Assembly: GCF_900099685.1 (NCBI RefSeq)
Contig: NZ_FNDW01000010.1
Coordinates: 96,733 to 160,732 of the forward strand
From: Chryseobacterium taeanense
GTDB taxonomy: Bacteria; Bacteroidota; Bacteroidia; Flavobacteriales; Weeksellaceae
Direction: 5' to 3'
DNA length: 64,000 nt
Positions 36,401 through 45,669 of this stretch are shown in pieces. The notes beneath the pieces are model-generated. The model was not told the DNA's origin, did no database searches, and was given only the letters and a program-made list of their open reading frames with translations. Within the stretch, counting starts at the first letter, position 1; each line of letters begins with the position of its first letter. The position numbers and the translations under genes are program-made.

Positions 36401-36504
36401 GTTACCTCCACGTTACCATTATCAGTTACCGCAAAGTTACCACTTTTTTTACTTTAAAAGATACAAAAATGAACTATTATTAGTTACTTTGTGTAACAAT
36501 AATA
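36401..36504. promoter_or_regulatory. GTTAC half-site array and palindrome in the HxlR/OYE gap
   Basis: GTTACC occurs at 36401, 36412, 36425 and 36436 (spacings 11, 13 and 11 bp, close to one helical turn). A palindrome follows: TATTATTAGTTAC at 36475 pairs with GTAACAATAATA ending at 36504, with one extra base. The palindrome ends 15 bp before the OYE start codon. The layout suggests operator sites for the divergent HxlR regulator. Confidence 0.5.
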
Positions 36505-36519
36505 AAAACAAGTGTAAAA

Positions 36520-37581
36520 ATGAGCACAGAATCATTATTTAAACCTTTTCAATACAAGAATTTAACACTAAAAAATAGAATCGTAATGGCTCCGATGACG
36601 AGAGCTCAATCAGACAACGGAGTTCCGACGCAGCAGATTGCAGATTATTATGCAAGAAGAGCAGCTGCAGAGGTTGGATTAATCCTTTCTGAAGGAACGG
36701 TCATCAACAGGCCTGCTTCAAAAAATATGCAGAACATTCCGGATTTCTATGGAACGGAAGCCTTAAACGGATGGAAAAATGTGATTGACGCTGTACATGA
36801 AAATGGAGGAAAAATGGGACCTCAGATCTGGCACGTAGGTGATACGAGAAGTACTCCCGACTATCCTGTGGAGGATATGGAAAAAGCTTCTACAATGACA
36901 TTGGAAGATATTCAGGATACGATTACTCAGTTTGCAGCATCGGCAAAATCAGCTAAAGATCTTGGATTTGATGTATTGGAAATCCACGGTGCGCATGGTT
37001 ATCTTATTGACCAGTTTTTCTGGGAAGTAACCAATACAAGAACAGATGAATACGGTGGAAAGACCATTAAGGAAAGAAGTAAGTTTGCTGTAGATGTTGT
37101 AAAAGCAATCAGAGCTGCAGTGGGAGAGGATTTTACCATTATTATCCGTCTTTCTCAATGGAAACAGCAGGATTATTCAATAAAATTGGCAAATACGCCG
37201 GAAGAAATGGAAGACTGGTTATTACCGTTAAAAGAAGCGGGAGTCGATATTTTTCACTGTTCACAGCGAAGATTCTGGGAAGCTGAATTTGAAGGTTCTG
37301 ACCTCAACTTCGCAGGATGGGCAAAGAAAATTACCGGTCAGCCAACGATTACCGTAGGATCCGTAGGTCTTAAAGGAGATATAATGGGTACTTTTTCCGG
37401 ACAGGGAACCGAAAAAGAAGATCTGACAGAGCTAACAAGAAGGCTTGAAAGAGGAGATTTTGATCTCGTTGCGGTTGGTCGCGCCTTATTGCAGGATCCC
37501 GAATGGGCAAAGAAAATTAAAGAACAAAATACCGAAGCATTGCTTGATTTTTCAGCAGAAAGCCTTGGAGTATTATACTAA
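36520..37581 (+). CDS. Old-yellow-enzyme family alkene reductase
   Basis: A 353-residue FMN beta/alpha barrel. The opening LFKPFQYKNLTLKNRIVMAP and MTRAQSDNGVPTQQIADYYA are family hallmarks; the FMN and substrate side shows IWHVGDTR and EIHGAHGYLIDQFFW. It should reduce activated C=C bonds of electrophiles such as enones using NAD(P)H, fitting control by a redox-type HxlR repressor that is divergently encoded. A long-stem terminator follows. Confidence 0.93.
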   Translation: MSTESLFKPFQYKNLTLKNRIVMAPMTRAQSDNGVPTQQIADYYARRAAAEVGLILSEGTVINRPASKNMQNIPDFYGTEALNGWKNVIDAVHENGGKMGPQIWHVGDTRSTPDYPVEDMEKASTMTLEDIQDTITQFAASAKSAKDLGFDVLEIHGAHGYLIDQFFWEVTNTRTDEYGGKTIKERSKFAVDVVKAIRAAVGEDFTIIIRLSQWKQQDYSIKLANTPEEMEDWLLPLKEAGVDIFHCSQRRFWEAEFEGSDLNFAGWAKKITGQPTITVGSVGLKGDIMGTFSGQGTEKEDLTELTRRLERGDFDLVAVGRALLQDPEWAKKIKEQNTEALLDFSAESLGVLY

Positions 37582-37716
37582 AAGTTATTGGTCAATAGGT
37601 GAATCTGCTTCGCTGTCAGTTTTATCAGAATTGACAATCTACTATTCACTGCGAAGAAGAAATCACTATAGATTATTTTACCATATCTTGATTACCTATT
37701 TAAATTTTTTAACAGT

Positions 37717-37752
37717 TCCGGCTCAGAACAAAGTTCTGAGCCGGAGTTATTT
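37717..37752 (+). terminator. Terminator after the OYE gene
   Basis: A perfect 13-bp stem (37717-37729 with 37733-37745, AAA loop) is followed by TTATTTTT. Confidence 0.85.
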
Positions 37753-37819
37753 TTAATGCAAGTTTTAATTCAAATACTACCATTAAAGCTATAGCTAACC
37801 TATATTTTCTCAATGCTTC

Positions 37820-37911
37820 CTCAACCGAGCGGTCAACGCACCGTTGATGCTACGGTCAACATATCCTTTATCGGGCGGTCAACGAGGTGTTGACAGTACG
37901 TCACTTACCGT
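37820..37911. repeat. Short CGGTCAAC-word repeat cluster
   Basis: CGGTCAAC occurs three times (about 37830, 37854 and 37880) mixed with opposing GTTGA words (CCGTTGATG, GTGTTGAC), so the segment can fold into alternative hairpins. It is non-coding, in the gap between convergent genes. Confidence 0.55.
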
Positions 37912-37946
37912 ATGTTTAAATTAATATCTAAGATTAATCTAAAAAT

Positions 37947-37976
37947 AAAACCGTCTTCAAAATTGAAAACGGTTTT
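37947..37976 (-). terminator. Terminator for the C1 peptidase gene
   Basis: AAAACCGT (37947) pairs with ACGGTTTT (37969) around a 14-nt loop, about 50 bp past the minus-strand stop codon. It is flanked by A/T runs and could work both ways. Confidence 0.7.
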
Positions 37977-38027
37977 ACAAGATTTAATTATCTAAAATTG
38001 CCATTTGCATGACAAGAATGATCATTT

Positions 38028-39230
38028 TTACAGACCAATATTTTTAGTTGGTTTTAATTGTTTTTTGATGCTTTTCGGCAGCGCATCTTTATGAACCAGA
38101 ATCGCGGTAGATTTGTACTCCACGTAAGGTCTTGTCACATAAATATATCCCTCAAAATCATTGGTTACACCCCATGAATTTTTCACCATATAATATTCCT
38201 TTCCACTTTGGTCTTTTGCCAGTCCTACGATATGCATACCGTGGTCATCTGTTGTAGACAGGTTATTCAAAGCCTGCTGACGCATATCCTCTGTGATTGT
38301 TTTGTCTTTTTTAGGCTCTGTAAATAAAGTTCCTTTATTGTCTTTATTGATCTGATCCAGGTTCATGTCCGGAACATAAGCCACTCCATTTTTGTAAGAG
38401 AAATAAGGTTCCGAAACATCAGTTGCCCAACCCACAGAATATCCTTTATTTACAGCATTATCGATAATGGCCGTTAAATCTTTCATTGGAACATTCCAGT
38501 CAGAATCATGGCTCCAGTTGTCCGGGATCGGAACTACGAATTTCTGATAGTATGGATAATCTTTATAGGAAGAGATTTCTACATAATCTTCCGGATTGAT
38601 GCCTACTACTTCTTTTGCAAATGTTTTTGGCGTGTAAGATTTTCCTTCGTAAGTAAAATTAGCAGGAACTTTTCCTAAATACTGATCCAGAATGGAATCT
38701 ACGGAAGACATCCAGTTGTCTGTGAGTTTTCCTTTAGATCCGGCCTGAACAAGACTGTCTAAAACAGGCTTCAGTTTACCCTGCATTTCAGAGAAATTAT
38801 TCATTGTCTGCCCCTGCTTTAAACCTGTATAAACATCCTGAGGAACAGCCCCATATTTCTTATACATATTGATTACGTCGTGCAGTTCTCCACCGTCACC
38901 CCAGCTGATCGCTCCGTTGTTTAAAACATATAATTTTGCTTTATCATGATAAGAATTTCTTGCGGTAAAGATTTCTGCAAGATCAACGGGCTTTTTACCC
39001 ATTCTCTGCATTTCAGATTCTAGGAATGAATTTCCGGAATAGCTCCAGCACGTTCCTGAAGAACCCTGGTTTTTTACCGATGTTGCACCTACATCCTTCA
39101 GTGTAGTGAACTGGAAATTAGCATTTTGAGACTGATTGTTTTTTAACTTATTGATTAAGTCATCCTGAGCAAACATCATACTTCCTGCAGACAAAACAAA
39201 AAGTAATGATATAAATTTGGTATTTTTCAT
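38028..39230 (-). CDS. Secreted C1-family cysteine peptidase (bleomycin hydrolase-like)
   Basis: A 400-residue papain-fold enzyme. The signal peptide is 1-21 (LSAGSMMFAQ). The catalytic Cys lies in GSSGTCWSYSGNSFLE (C61), the His in DDHGMHIVGLAKD (H333), and the Asn in MVKNSWGV (N351), the complete C1 triad in the order of the C1B aminopeptidase C/bleomycin hydrolase branch. Cytoplasmic in many bacteria, this version is exported and so probably acts on peptides in the periplasm. No prosegment is obvious. Confidence 0.92.
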   Translation of the reverse strand: MKNTKFISLLFVLSAGSMMFAQDDLINKLKNNQSQNANFQFTTLKDVGATSVKNQGSSGTCWSYSGNSFLESEMQRMGKKPVDLAEIFTARNSYHDKAKLYVLNNGAISWGDGGELHDVINMYKKYGAVPQDVYTGLKQGQTMNNFSEMQGKLKPVLDSLVQAGSKGKLTDNWMSSVDSILDQYLGKVPANFTYEGKSYTPKTFAKEVVGINPEDYVEISSYKDYPYYQKFVVPIPDNWSHDSDWNVPMKDLTAIIDNAVNKGYSVGWATDVSEPYFSYKNGVAYVPDMNLDQINKDNKGTLFTEPKKDKTITEDMRQQALNNLSTTDDHGMHIVGLAKDQSGKEYYMVKNSWGVTNDFEGYIYVTRPYVEYKSTAILVHKDALPKSIKKQLKPTKNIGL

Positions 39231-39354
39231 TACTATGAATAGATTATTTATACGAGTAGTCGTTCATAGTAGAGATTTGTTACAAACAAAAAGGTTAAAT
39301 CTGTTTATGATTTTTTATGAAAAGGTAAAAATAGATTGATAAAATTTCATAGCC

Positions 39355-39573
39355 AATGCTTCATCTATTTCGTCCGATGCTTTATACATTCCGGACAAAG
39401 CTTCATATACTTTGGACGAAGCCTTATCCATTTTGGAACATGTCATATTTATTTTGTCCGATGCTTTATCTATTCCAGACAAAGCTTTATCTACTTTTGC
39501 CGGTGTCTTATCTATTTTGGAAGATGCTTCATATCTTTTAGAGGAAGTCATAAATATTTGAGACGATGCTTAG
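39355..39573. repeat. Degenerate 21-bp tandem array downstream of a gap
   Basis: About ten consecutive units of exactly 21 bp start at 39355 (AATGCTTCATCTATTTCGTCC), 39376, 39397 and so on to 39565, with the core GATGCTTTATCTATTTTGGAC. The minus frame through units 1-9 is free of stops and reads as heptads like KASSKID with a hydrophobic residue (I/V/M) at one position, so a 78-residue coiled-coil peptide cannot be excluded. Confidence 0.85.
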
Positions 39574-39922
39574 TTGTATTTAAAATGTTGATGATAAACT
39601 TGTTTAAACTAATTTCAGAATTAACCGCAAAAGTTACAAAAGATAATCACAATGAAATGATTAGTATATTTAAAGTTTTCAAAAGAATAAAAATCGAAGA
39701 TTTTTTCAAGCTATTGTAACCTTTTTCATTTGTAATTATCAACTTTAAATAAAAGTTGAGCTCGTCTTTTGCAACTTTTGCGGTTATATAAAAGTTTAAA
39801 CAGCCATTATATTTGGAATCATTTTGCCATTTTCGTTGAATTCATTTATTTTTAAAAAAAGTTTATCATGTTTCCAACCTTTTTACCATCTTCTGCATCT
39901 ATGCAGATATAAATCCTGATGT
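39574..39922. other. Gene-free region with a 21-nt inverted repeat
   Basis: The string TAACCGCAAAAGTTACAAAAG at 39622 reappears inverted at 39766 with one mismatch, 123 bp apart. No gene is seen; the promoter of the sigma-factor operon should lie here. Confidence 0.55.
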
Positions 39923-40441
39923 ATGGAACAAGAGCTATTATTGGAATTAAAGCAGAACGACCGCAATGCGCAGCGGAAAGTCTACGAAAGGATGGCGGGG
40001 AAGCTGTACTCGGTTTGCAGACGTTACCTTAAAAATGATGAAGATATTGAAGAAGTGCTGGCCGACACTTTTTATAAAATCTTTACTAAAATAAATCAGC
40101 TTCATCAGCCGGATATTTTTGAAGCGTGGGCGAGAAAAATTACCGTGAATGAATGCCTTCAGAAGTTGAGGGCTACTAAAAAACTTCATATTTCTCTGGA
40201 AGAAAATCATGTAAGCTTTACCGATACTACAATTGAAAATGTTTCTTTTGAAAAAGACATCCTCAGTCTCCTGAACTTTCTGCCGGAAGGATGCAGGGCG
40301 ATTTTCAACCTTTTTGCCATTGAAGGCTATCCTCACAAAGAAATTGCGGTAATGCTTTCCATCAGTGAAGGTACTTCAAAATCGCAGCTCAATTTTGCAA
40401 GGAAAAAACTTCAGGAACTTCTGGTGAATCAAAACATTTAA
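39923..40441 (+). CDS. ECF-type RNA polymerase sigma factor
   Basis: A 172-residue sigma-70 family protein with only regions 2 and 4. Region 2 includes YERMAGKLYSVCRRYLKNDE then DIEEVLADTFYKIFTKI. Region 4 is LPEGCRAIFNLFAIEGYPHK, EIAVMLSISEGTSKSQLNFA. It starts 12 bp before the next gene's start, which encodes a membrane partner that is probably its anti-sigma factor. Confidence 0.9.
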   Translation: MEQELLLELKQNDRNAQRKVYERMAGKLYSVCRRYLKNDEDIEEVLADTFYKIFTKINQLHQPDIFEAWARKITVNECLQKLRATKKLHISLEENHVSFTDTTIENVSFEKDILSLLNFLPEGCRAIFNLFAIEGYPHKEIAVMLSISEGTSKSQLNFARKKLQELLVNQNI

Positions 40442-40452
40442 ACTTTACAGCA

Positions 40453-41547
40453 ATGGAAAATAATCACGATATAGATAAAACTTTCAATGAGGCTTCTAAA
40501 AACTTAGAGGAACCTGCGACTTTTCCGGGGTTTGATAAAGTTTGGGCGAAGGTTGAAGAAAAACTCGATAAAAAAGAAGAAAAAAAGCGGAAAGTGATTC
40601 CGGTTTGGATTCCTTATGGAATTGCAGCCAGTCTGTTGATCGCATCCGGAATTTTTTACTTTACTGATAAAAAGCAAAATAAGGAAGTGCAACAGGGAGT
40701 AATGGCGGCTCATATGAGTATTCAGGAGGATATTTCTGCTGAATCTTCACCACCAGTTCAGGAGATTGACAGTCTGGTAAAAATGAATATTCAAAACAAA
40801 ACATTAGCTGTTCCTTCCGAAAATATAATAGCTTATCATGCAGCATCAAAACCGAAGACTCCTCTTCCTGCTTCTCCGGTTTCTGAAATGAACGCTGCTG
40901 TAGCATCTAACGAGCAAGAAGAAAAGACGGCCGAAAAGAAGATGACGGCGATGGACAGTTTAAAGCGTCAGAACATAGAGGAAGTGATTGCCATGGGAAT
41001 GAGGAAAGAAAAAGCTTCGATGAATGCCATAGCTTCAAGTCAGAAAGTTTCGAGTTTTAATACTGTCGGAGACACTGCGGAATCTTCCTATTCAAACCTG
41101 GCATTCAAAGAAACGGAAATTAAATCTTATAATAAAGTCAATGTAAAAGCGCAAAAACCTTTAGCATTTAATCCGGTTACAGAAAATCGTTTAGCTGAAA
41201 AAGCAGATACAAGTATGTTTAAAACAATTCCGGGATTAAGTACCAATGCTGTATCAGGGAGATCAAATAAGGCGGAGGGCTCGATCAATATTCGTGGAAC
41301 AGCTCAGACGAATCAACAGAATCCTATAATCATCATTGACGGCAAAGTATCTGATATGAAAACTTTCAGAACTTTAGATTCAAAACATATTGATGAGGTA
41401 ATTGTTTTGAAAGATGACAGGGCAGCATTATTATTTCCCAGAGAGAAAACCCGTAATGGTGTAATTGTGGTTGTCACGAAGTCTATTTCCCCAAAAGAGA
41501 AGAAAAAACTGAAAAAAATTCTTAGCGAGAATGTACCTGAAAAATAA
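40453..41547 (+). CDS. Membrane anti-sigma-like protein with TonB-plug-like tail
   Basis: A 364-residue protein. The N-terminal ~50 residues are acidic and helical and contain a FPGFDKVWAKVEEKL segment. One transmembrane helix follows at about 50-70 (IPYGIAASLLIASGIFYFT). A long low-complexity Lys/Ser/Ala region spans about 75-255. The C-terminus (about 256-345) is plug-like: FKTIPGLSTNAVSGRSNKAE, SINIRGTAQTNQQNPIIIID, then KHIDEVIVLKDDRAALLFP, matching the plug of TonB-dependent receptors. It lies 11 bp after the ECF gene, so it should be the anti-sigma regulator with an unusual periplasmic signalling tail. Role inferred. Confidence 0.8.
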   Translation: MENNHDIDKTFNEASKNLEEPATFPGFDKVWAKVEEKLDKKEEKKRKVIPVWIPYGIAASLLIASGIFYFTDKKQNKEVQQGVMAAHMSIQEDISAESSPPVQEIDSLVKMNIQNKTLAVPSENIIAYHAASKPKTPLPASPVSEMNAAVASNEQEEKTAEKKMTAMDSLKRQNIEEVIAMGMRKEKASMNAIASSQKVSSFNTVGDTAESSYSNLAFKETEIKSYNKVNVKAQKPLAFNPVTENRLAEKADTSMFKTIPGLSTNAVSGRSNKAEGSINIRGTAQTNQQNPIIIIDGKVSDMKTFRTLDSKHIDEVIVLKDDRAALLFPREKTRNGVIVVVTKSISPKEKKKLKKILSENVPEK

Positions 41548-41691
41548 ACCTAACCATTTGAAAACTAATACTCATTCAATATAAAATCTTATAAGAAATT
41601 TCTTCGGAAGTTTCTTTTTTTTAAACTTCACTGCAACTTTTTAAATAAAAGGAATCCTTTATATAGCAAGTTTAAATTTGAAATGATACAT

Positions 41692-43668
41692 ATGAAAAAA
41701 ATAGGAGCAACGATATTTGCAATTGCTTTATTGGCAGGTTGTAAAACAAAAACCGTTTCAGCATCAAAGGAAATAAAAAAGTTCAGTGTTGAAAAAGATA
41801 AGGATCAGGATGGTATAAAAAACAATCGTGACAAATGTCCGGAAGAAGCGGGATCTGTTGAAAACAAAGGCTGTCCGTGGCCTGATATGGATTATGACGG
41901 TATTTCTGATAAAGATGACTCTTGTAAGGATGTTGCAGGGCCTGTTGAAAACAAGGGTTGTCCGTGGCCTGATACAGACGGAGACGGTGTCATAGATAAA
42001 GACGATGCCTGCCCGACTGTTGCAGGACCTGCAGAAAACAATGGCTGTCCGTGGCCGGATACAGATGGTGACGGATTGTTAGATAAAGATGATGCCTGCC
42101 CAACAGTTCCCGGACTCCCAGAATATAACGGCTGCCCGAAACCTAAAACAGTGACAGCAATGGAGGTTGAATCTTCATTCAGACCGTATGTAGGAAAGTC
42201 ATATAACAATCACAGATTTAATAAGAAAACGCTTAAGAAAGTTTCAAAGAAAAATATTGAATATGATAACGAAGAATATGATGCATTGGTAGAAAACCCT
42301 TTTGAGCTGACGAAGAACCAGCCTCTATCAACTTTTTCTATTGATGTGGATAATGCTTCTTATTCTAATGTCAGAAGAATGATTGAGTATGGGAGGGTTG
42401 ATAAAAATGCTGTAAGAGTGGAGGAAATGATTAATTACTTTAAATATAGTTATCCTCAGCCGAAAAACAATCAGCCTTTTTCTATCAATACCGAACTGGC
42501 TCAGGCACCCTGGAATCCTAATCATAAATTGCTTAAAATAGGATTGAAAGGAAAAAATATTCCGATGAATAATCTTCCTCCTTCCAATATTGTATTTCTG
42601 ATTGATACCTCAGGCTCTATGGAAGAAGAAAATAAGTTGCCATTGCTGAGATCTTCATTAAAGATATTGCTGGATCAGCTAAGATCGAAAGATAAAGTTG
42701 CCATCGTTGTGTATGCGGGAAGTGCAGGAGTTGTTTTGCCTTCAACCTCAGTTGCTGAAAAAGGTAAGATCATCAAAGCACTCGATCAGTTGCGGGCGGG
42801 TGGTAGCACTGCCGGCGGAGCAGGAATTGAACTGGCTTATAAACTGGCTCAGGAAAATTTTATAAAAGCAGGAAATAATCGTGTCGTTTTGGCAACAGAC
42901 GGAGATTTCAACGTTGGGGTTTCTTCCACGGGAGATCTTGAAAGTTTGATTGAGAAAAAAAGAAAATCCGGAGTTTTTCTTACCTGTCTGGGCTACGGAA
43001 TGGGCAATTATAAAGACAACAGAATGGAAACTCTGGCAGATAAAGGAAACGGAAACTATGCCTATATCGATAATTTGCAGGAGGCTAATAAGTTTCTGGG
43101 AAGAGAGTTTGCCGGAAATATCTATACGATCGCAAAAGATGTGAAAATTCAGATTGAATTTAATCCTAAATATGTAAAATCTTATCGGTTAATAGGCTAC
43201 GAAAACAGGAAACTAAGAAATGAAGACTTTGAAAATGATAAGATAGATGCGGGCGAGCTAGGTAGCGGACATACCGTGACGGCTTTGTATGAAATCATTC
43301 CGACCAATACCAATTCCGGGTTTTTACCAAAGCAGAACAAACTTAGGTATTCGGCAACTTCGACTACACAAAAATTTGGGGATGAACTTGGGACGATAAA
43401 GTTCAGATATAAAAAACCAAGGGGATCGAAGAGTTCGGAAATTGTTCATGTTATAAAGAATTCAGATACTCCGAAAGTAAGCACGGATTTTAAATTTGCT
43501 TCTTCTGTAGCTTGGTTGGGTCTTGTATTAAGGGATTCAAAATTAATCAAGAGAAAAAGCTTGACAGAGATCGAAAATCTAGCAAAACAGAACACAGGAA
43601 AAGACACAGAAGGTTATAGAGCGGAATTTATTGATATGATTCAGAAATATAGAAGTTTTCATAAGTAA
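41692..43668 (+). CDS. VWA-domain lipoprotein with thrombospondin type-3 repeats
   Basis: From the ATG at 41692 it has 658 residues. A lipobox LLAGCKT gives a lipoprotein. Residues about 25-140 hold four TSP3 calcium-binding repeats of the type [19 protein letters not shown]. An YfbK-type N-terminal domain ([20 protein letters not shown]) precedes the VWA domain, whose MIDAS motif is FLIDTSGSM, and a DUF3520-like C-terminal domain follows. The upstream ATG at 41683 would give only three extra residues. It lies 144 bp after the anti-sigma-like gene, so it may be part of that regulon. A strong terminator follows. Confidence 0.9.
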   Translation: MKKIGATIFAIALLAGCKTKTVSASKEIKKFSVEKDKDQDGIKNNRDKCPEEAGSVENKGCPWPDMDYDGISDKDDSCKDVAGPVENKGCPWPDTDGDGVIDKDDACPTVAGPAENNGCPWPDTDGDGLLDKDDACPTVPGLPEYNGCPKPKTVTAMEVESSFRPYVGKSYNNHRFNKKTLKKVSKKNIEYDNEEYDALVENPFELTKNQPLSTFSIDVDNASYSNVRRMIEYGRVDKNAVRVEEMINYFKYSYPQPKNNQPFSINTELAQAPWNPNHKLLKIGLKGKNIPMNNLPPSNIVFLIDTSGSMEEENKLPLLRSSLKILLDQLRSKDKVAIVVYAGSAGVVLPSTSVAEKGKIIKALDQLRAGGSTAGGAGIELAYKLAQENFIKAGNNRVVLATDGDFNVGVSSTGDLESLIEKKRKSGVFLTCLGYGMGNYKDNRMETLADKGNGNYAYIDNLQEANKFLGREFAGNIYTIAKDVKIQIEFNPKYVKSYRLIGYENRKLRNEDFENDKIDAGELGSGHTVTALYEIIPTNTNSGFLPKQNKLRYSATSTTQKFGDELGTIKFRYKKPRGSKSSEIVHVIKNSDTPKVSTDFKFASSVAWLGLVLRDSKLIKRKSLTEIENLAKQNTGKDTEGYRAEFIDMIQKYRSFHK

Positions 43669-43686
43669 ATATAAGTTAGGTAAAGT

Positions 43687-43714
43687 AGGCATTCTCGGGA
43701 ATGCCTTTTTTTGT
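43687..43714 (+). terminator. Terminator after the VWA gene
   Basis: AGGCATTC pairs perfectly with GAATGCCT around TCGG, followed by a T7 run, 18 bp after the stop codon. Confidence 0.88.
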
Positions 43715-43811
43715 TTAATAACTGTATTTATAGAATCATTCGGGAAAATTCACATCATTTTTATCCTTGATAGGGCGGTTTTTTGTACTTTTAAAGGTAT
43801 TAAAATATATC

Positions 43812-44987
43812 ATGAAAAACTTCAGTTACCTGTTCAGACTTATAGTTTTGGTATCAGTGTTTATTGGTTCGGAGCTCAGCGCTGAAACTCCGGAAAACAC
43901 AATTAAAATTTTCAGGAAACTTTCTGAAAAATTACAGTCTGTAAAGAAAATATCGTATCACTATACAAGGGAATTTACTTATCCTGCAGAGGATTACCAC
44001 AGCAAATCGGAGGGTGAAATGTATATTGATTTCAGAAAAGAAAATGAACTTGTAGGTTTTCGGTATCAATATAAGGACGAAACGGGCTTTTCTGTGTTCA
44101 ACAATGCTGAACTTTTTGAAGTTTCTGAAGAAGACCGGACCATTCAAATCAGCACCAAACTTAAGATCTCGGATTTTGAGGGGCTATCTGCATTATACAA
44201 TTCCATGATTACAATGAGGAATATGCTACCGGCTGTTATTGCAGACAGAAATATGGTGAAACAAGTTAAAGATACTTTAATTGGGAAAAAAAGATTTTAT
44301 CTTCTCAGCTTTCAAACCCAGGATATGTATCCTGATTATCTTGGGAGGACGTTTAAAAAAACTACTCAAAAAATAACATTTTACAATACTATAATTGTTG
44401 ATAAAAAAAGTTTCCTGCCGGTGAGTTATATTCAGCTTAAAAAAGGAAGCAGGGATGTTAACCGGACGGATTTCTCCAATATTATGCTTGATCCGGCAAC
44501 TCCGGAAGGGGAAAGCTGGTATTATTCAACCTACCTGAAAGACTATAAAGAAAGGAAAAAGGAATCGGTAATGGCTATCGGCGTAGGTCAGCGTGCCCCG
44601 GATTTTACTCTTGTTCAAAATGAAAATGGAGAGAAAGTGAGCCTGAATAACTTCCGGGGACATCCGGTATTGCTGGAATTCTGGATCAAGAACTGCAGCT
44701 ACTGTATTAGTGCCGTTCCTGAGCTTAATGTGCTTAATACGAAGTACGGACTTTCAGGCTTAAAAATATTGGGTATCAATGCAACGGATAGTCAGCGGGT
44801 CATAAATCAGTTTGTGCAACGGCAGAAAGTAAACTATACGGTTTTGCTTGGCGATGCAACCGTAAGTAAAAACTATGGAATATCTGCATTTCCACACATC
44901 ATACTCATTGATAAACAGGGTTATGTGATTTATTCCGGTGGTTTTGATATCGCTATTCTGAATGCCTTAATTAGTAAAAGCTTATAA
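43812..44987 (+). CDS. TlpA-like periplasmic thioredoxin-fold protein
   Basis: From the ATG at 43812 it has 391 residues with a signal peptide (LFRLIVLVSVFIGSELSA). The first ~235 residues are an unassigned beta-rich domain resembling outer-membrane-lipoprotein-sorting folds. The C-terminal ~135 residues form a TlpA/AhpC-TSA domain: APDFTLVQNENGEKVSLNNF, redox site CSYC in EFWIKNCSYCISAVPE, and FPHIILIDKQG with the cis-proline. It should reduce periplasmic disulfides, probably in the context of cytochrome or envelope protein maturation. The start at 43767 lacks a hydrophobic start and is disfavoured. Confidence 0.85.
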   Translation: MKNFSYLFRLIVLVSVFIGSELSAETPENTIKIFRKLSEKLQSVKKISYHYTREFTYPAEDYHSKSEGEMYIDFRKENELVGFRYQYKDETGFSVFNNAELFEVSEEDRTIQISTKLKISDFEGLSALYNSMITMRNMLPAVIADRNMVKQVKDTLIGKKRFYLLSFQTQDMYPDYLGRTFKKTTQKITFYNTIIVDKKSFLPVSYIQLKKGSRDVNRTDFSNIMLDPATPEGESWYYSTYLKDYKERKKESVMAIGVGQRAPDFTLVQNENGEKVSLNNFRGHPVLLEFWIKNCSYCISAVPELNVLNTKYGLSGLKILGINATDSQRVINQFVQRQKVNYTVLLGDATVSKNYGISAFPHIILIDKQGYVIYSGGFDIAILNALISKSL

Positions 44988-45023
44988 GTATTGTTTTTTC
45001 TAAATGAGAATAATCTTATTTAA

Positions 45024-45066
45024 TTTTCAAAAATTATTGAAAATTCAAAATATTTAATTATATTTG
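45024..45066 (+). promoter_or_regulatory. Operator palindrome and -7 box of the GbsR-type gene
   Basis: TTTTCAA (45024) and TTGAAAA (45037) form a palindrome with a 6-nt centre, extended by AA/TT on the outside. TATATTTG at 45059-45066 is a -7 box. The palindrome covers the expected -33 region, so binding would block RNA polymerase. Confidence 0.6.
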
Positions 45067-45086
45067 TTTAAGATTTAAACAGCAAT

Positions 45087-45590
45087 ATGAAACTTTCAGA
45101 AGCAAAAGAAAAATATATTCAGACTTGGGGCACATTTGCTACCAATTGGGGAATCAACCGTACGATGGCGCAGGTTCATGCTTTGCTTTTGGCAACCGGA
45201 AAACCGCTTTCTACTGATGAGGTGATGGAAGGACTGCAAATATCAAGAGGAAATGCAAACATGAATCTTCGTGCTTTAATGGACTGGGGAATTGTAAGAA
45301 AGGAATTTGTAAAAGGCGACCGCAAAGAATATTTTGTTGCTGAAAAAGACGTTTGGTTTTTGTTTAAACAGATTACTAAAGAGAGAAGAAAAAGAGAAAT
45401 AGAACCGGTGATTTCATTTCTCGAAGAATTAAAAAATATTGAAGATAAGGATTCTGAGGAAGCTAAAGAATTTATCAAATTAATGGAAGACTTCAGTTCG
45501 GTGACCGGAAAAATAAATAACATTATGGATCTTGCCATAAAAAGCGACGATCACTGGCTGGTAGGTAAAATTACCAACTTGTTGAAATAG
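45087..45590 (+). CDS. GbsR/MarR-family transcriptional regulator
   Basis: A 167-residue winged-helix regulator: WGINRTMAQVHALLLATGKP, STDEVMEGLQISRGNANMNL and RALMDWGIVRKEFVKGDRKE match the GbsR subfamily. The C-terminal half is helical and charged, for dimerisation. It is first in a cluster reaching 48050 and is followed by a terminator. The same palindromic word occurs before this gene and before the next one, so it probably represses both. The inducer is unknown. Confidence 0.9.
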   Translation: MKLSEAKEKYIQTWGTFATNWGINRTMAQVHALLLATGKPLSTDEVMEGLQISRGNANMNLRALMDWGIVRKEFVKGDRKEYFVAEKDVWFLFKQITKERRKREIEPVISFLEELKNIEDKDSEEAKEFIKLMEDFSSVTGKINNIMDLAIKSDDHWLVGKITNLLK

Positions 45591-45612
45591 AAAGGATAAT
45601 GATCCTTTTTTA
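45591..45612 (+). terminator. Terminator after the GbsR gene
   Basis: AAAGGAT pairs with ATCCTTT around AATG, directly after the stop codon, followed by TTTTATTT. It should let the regulator be transcribed separately from the next genes. Confidence 0.7.
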
Positions 45613-45624
45613 TTTCAGTTAAAC

Positions 45625-45642
45625 TTTCAAAAATTACTGAAA
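45625..45642 (+). promoter_or_regulatory. Second GbsR operator candidate
   Basis: TTTCA at 45625 and TGAAA at 45638 flank AAAATTAC, nearly the same 18-bp sequence as the site at 45024. It lies between the terminator and the start of the membrane-protein gene at 45670. Confidence 0.55.
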
Positions 45643-45669
45643 ATATAAAAATGTTAAAAACTTTATATT

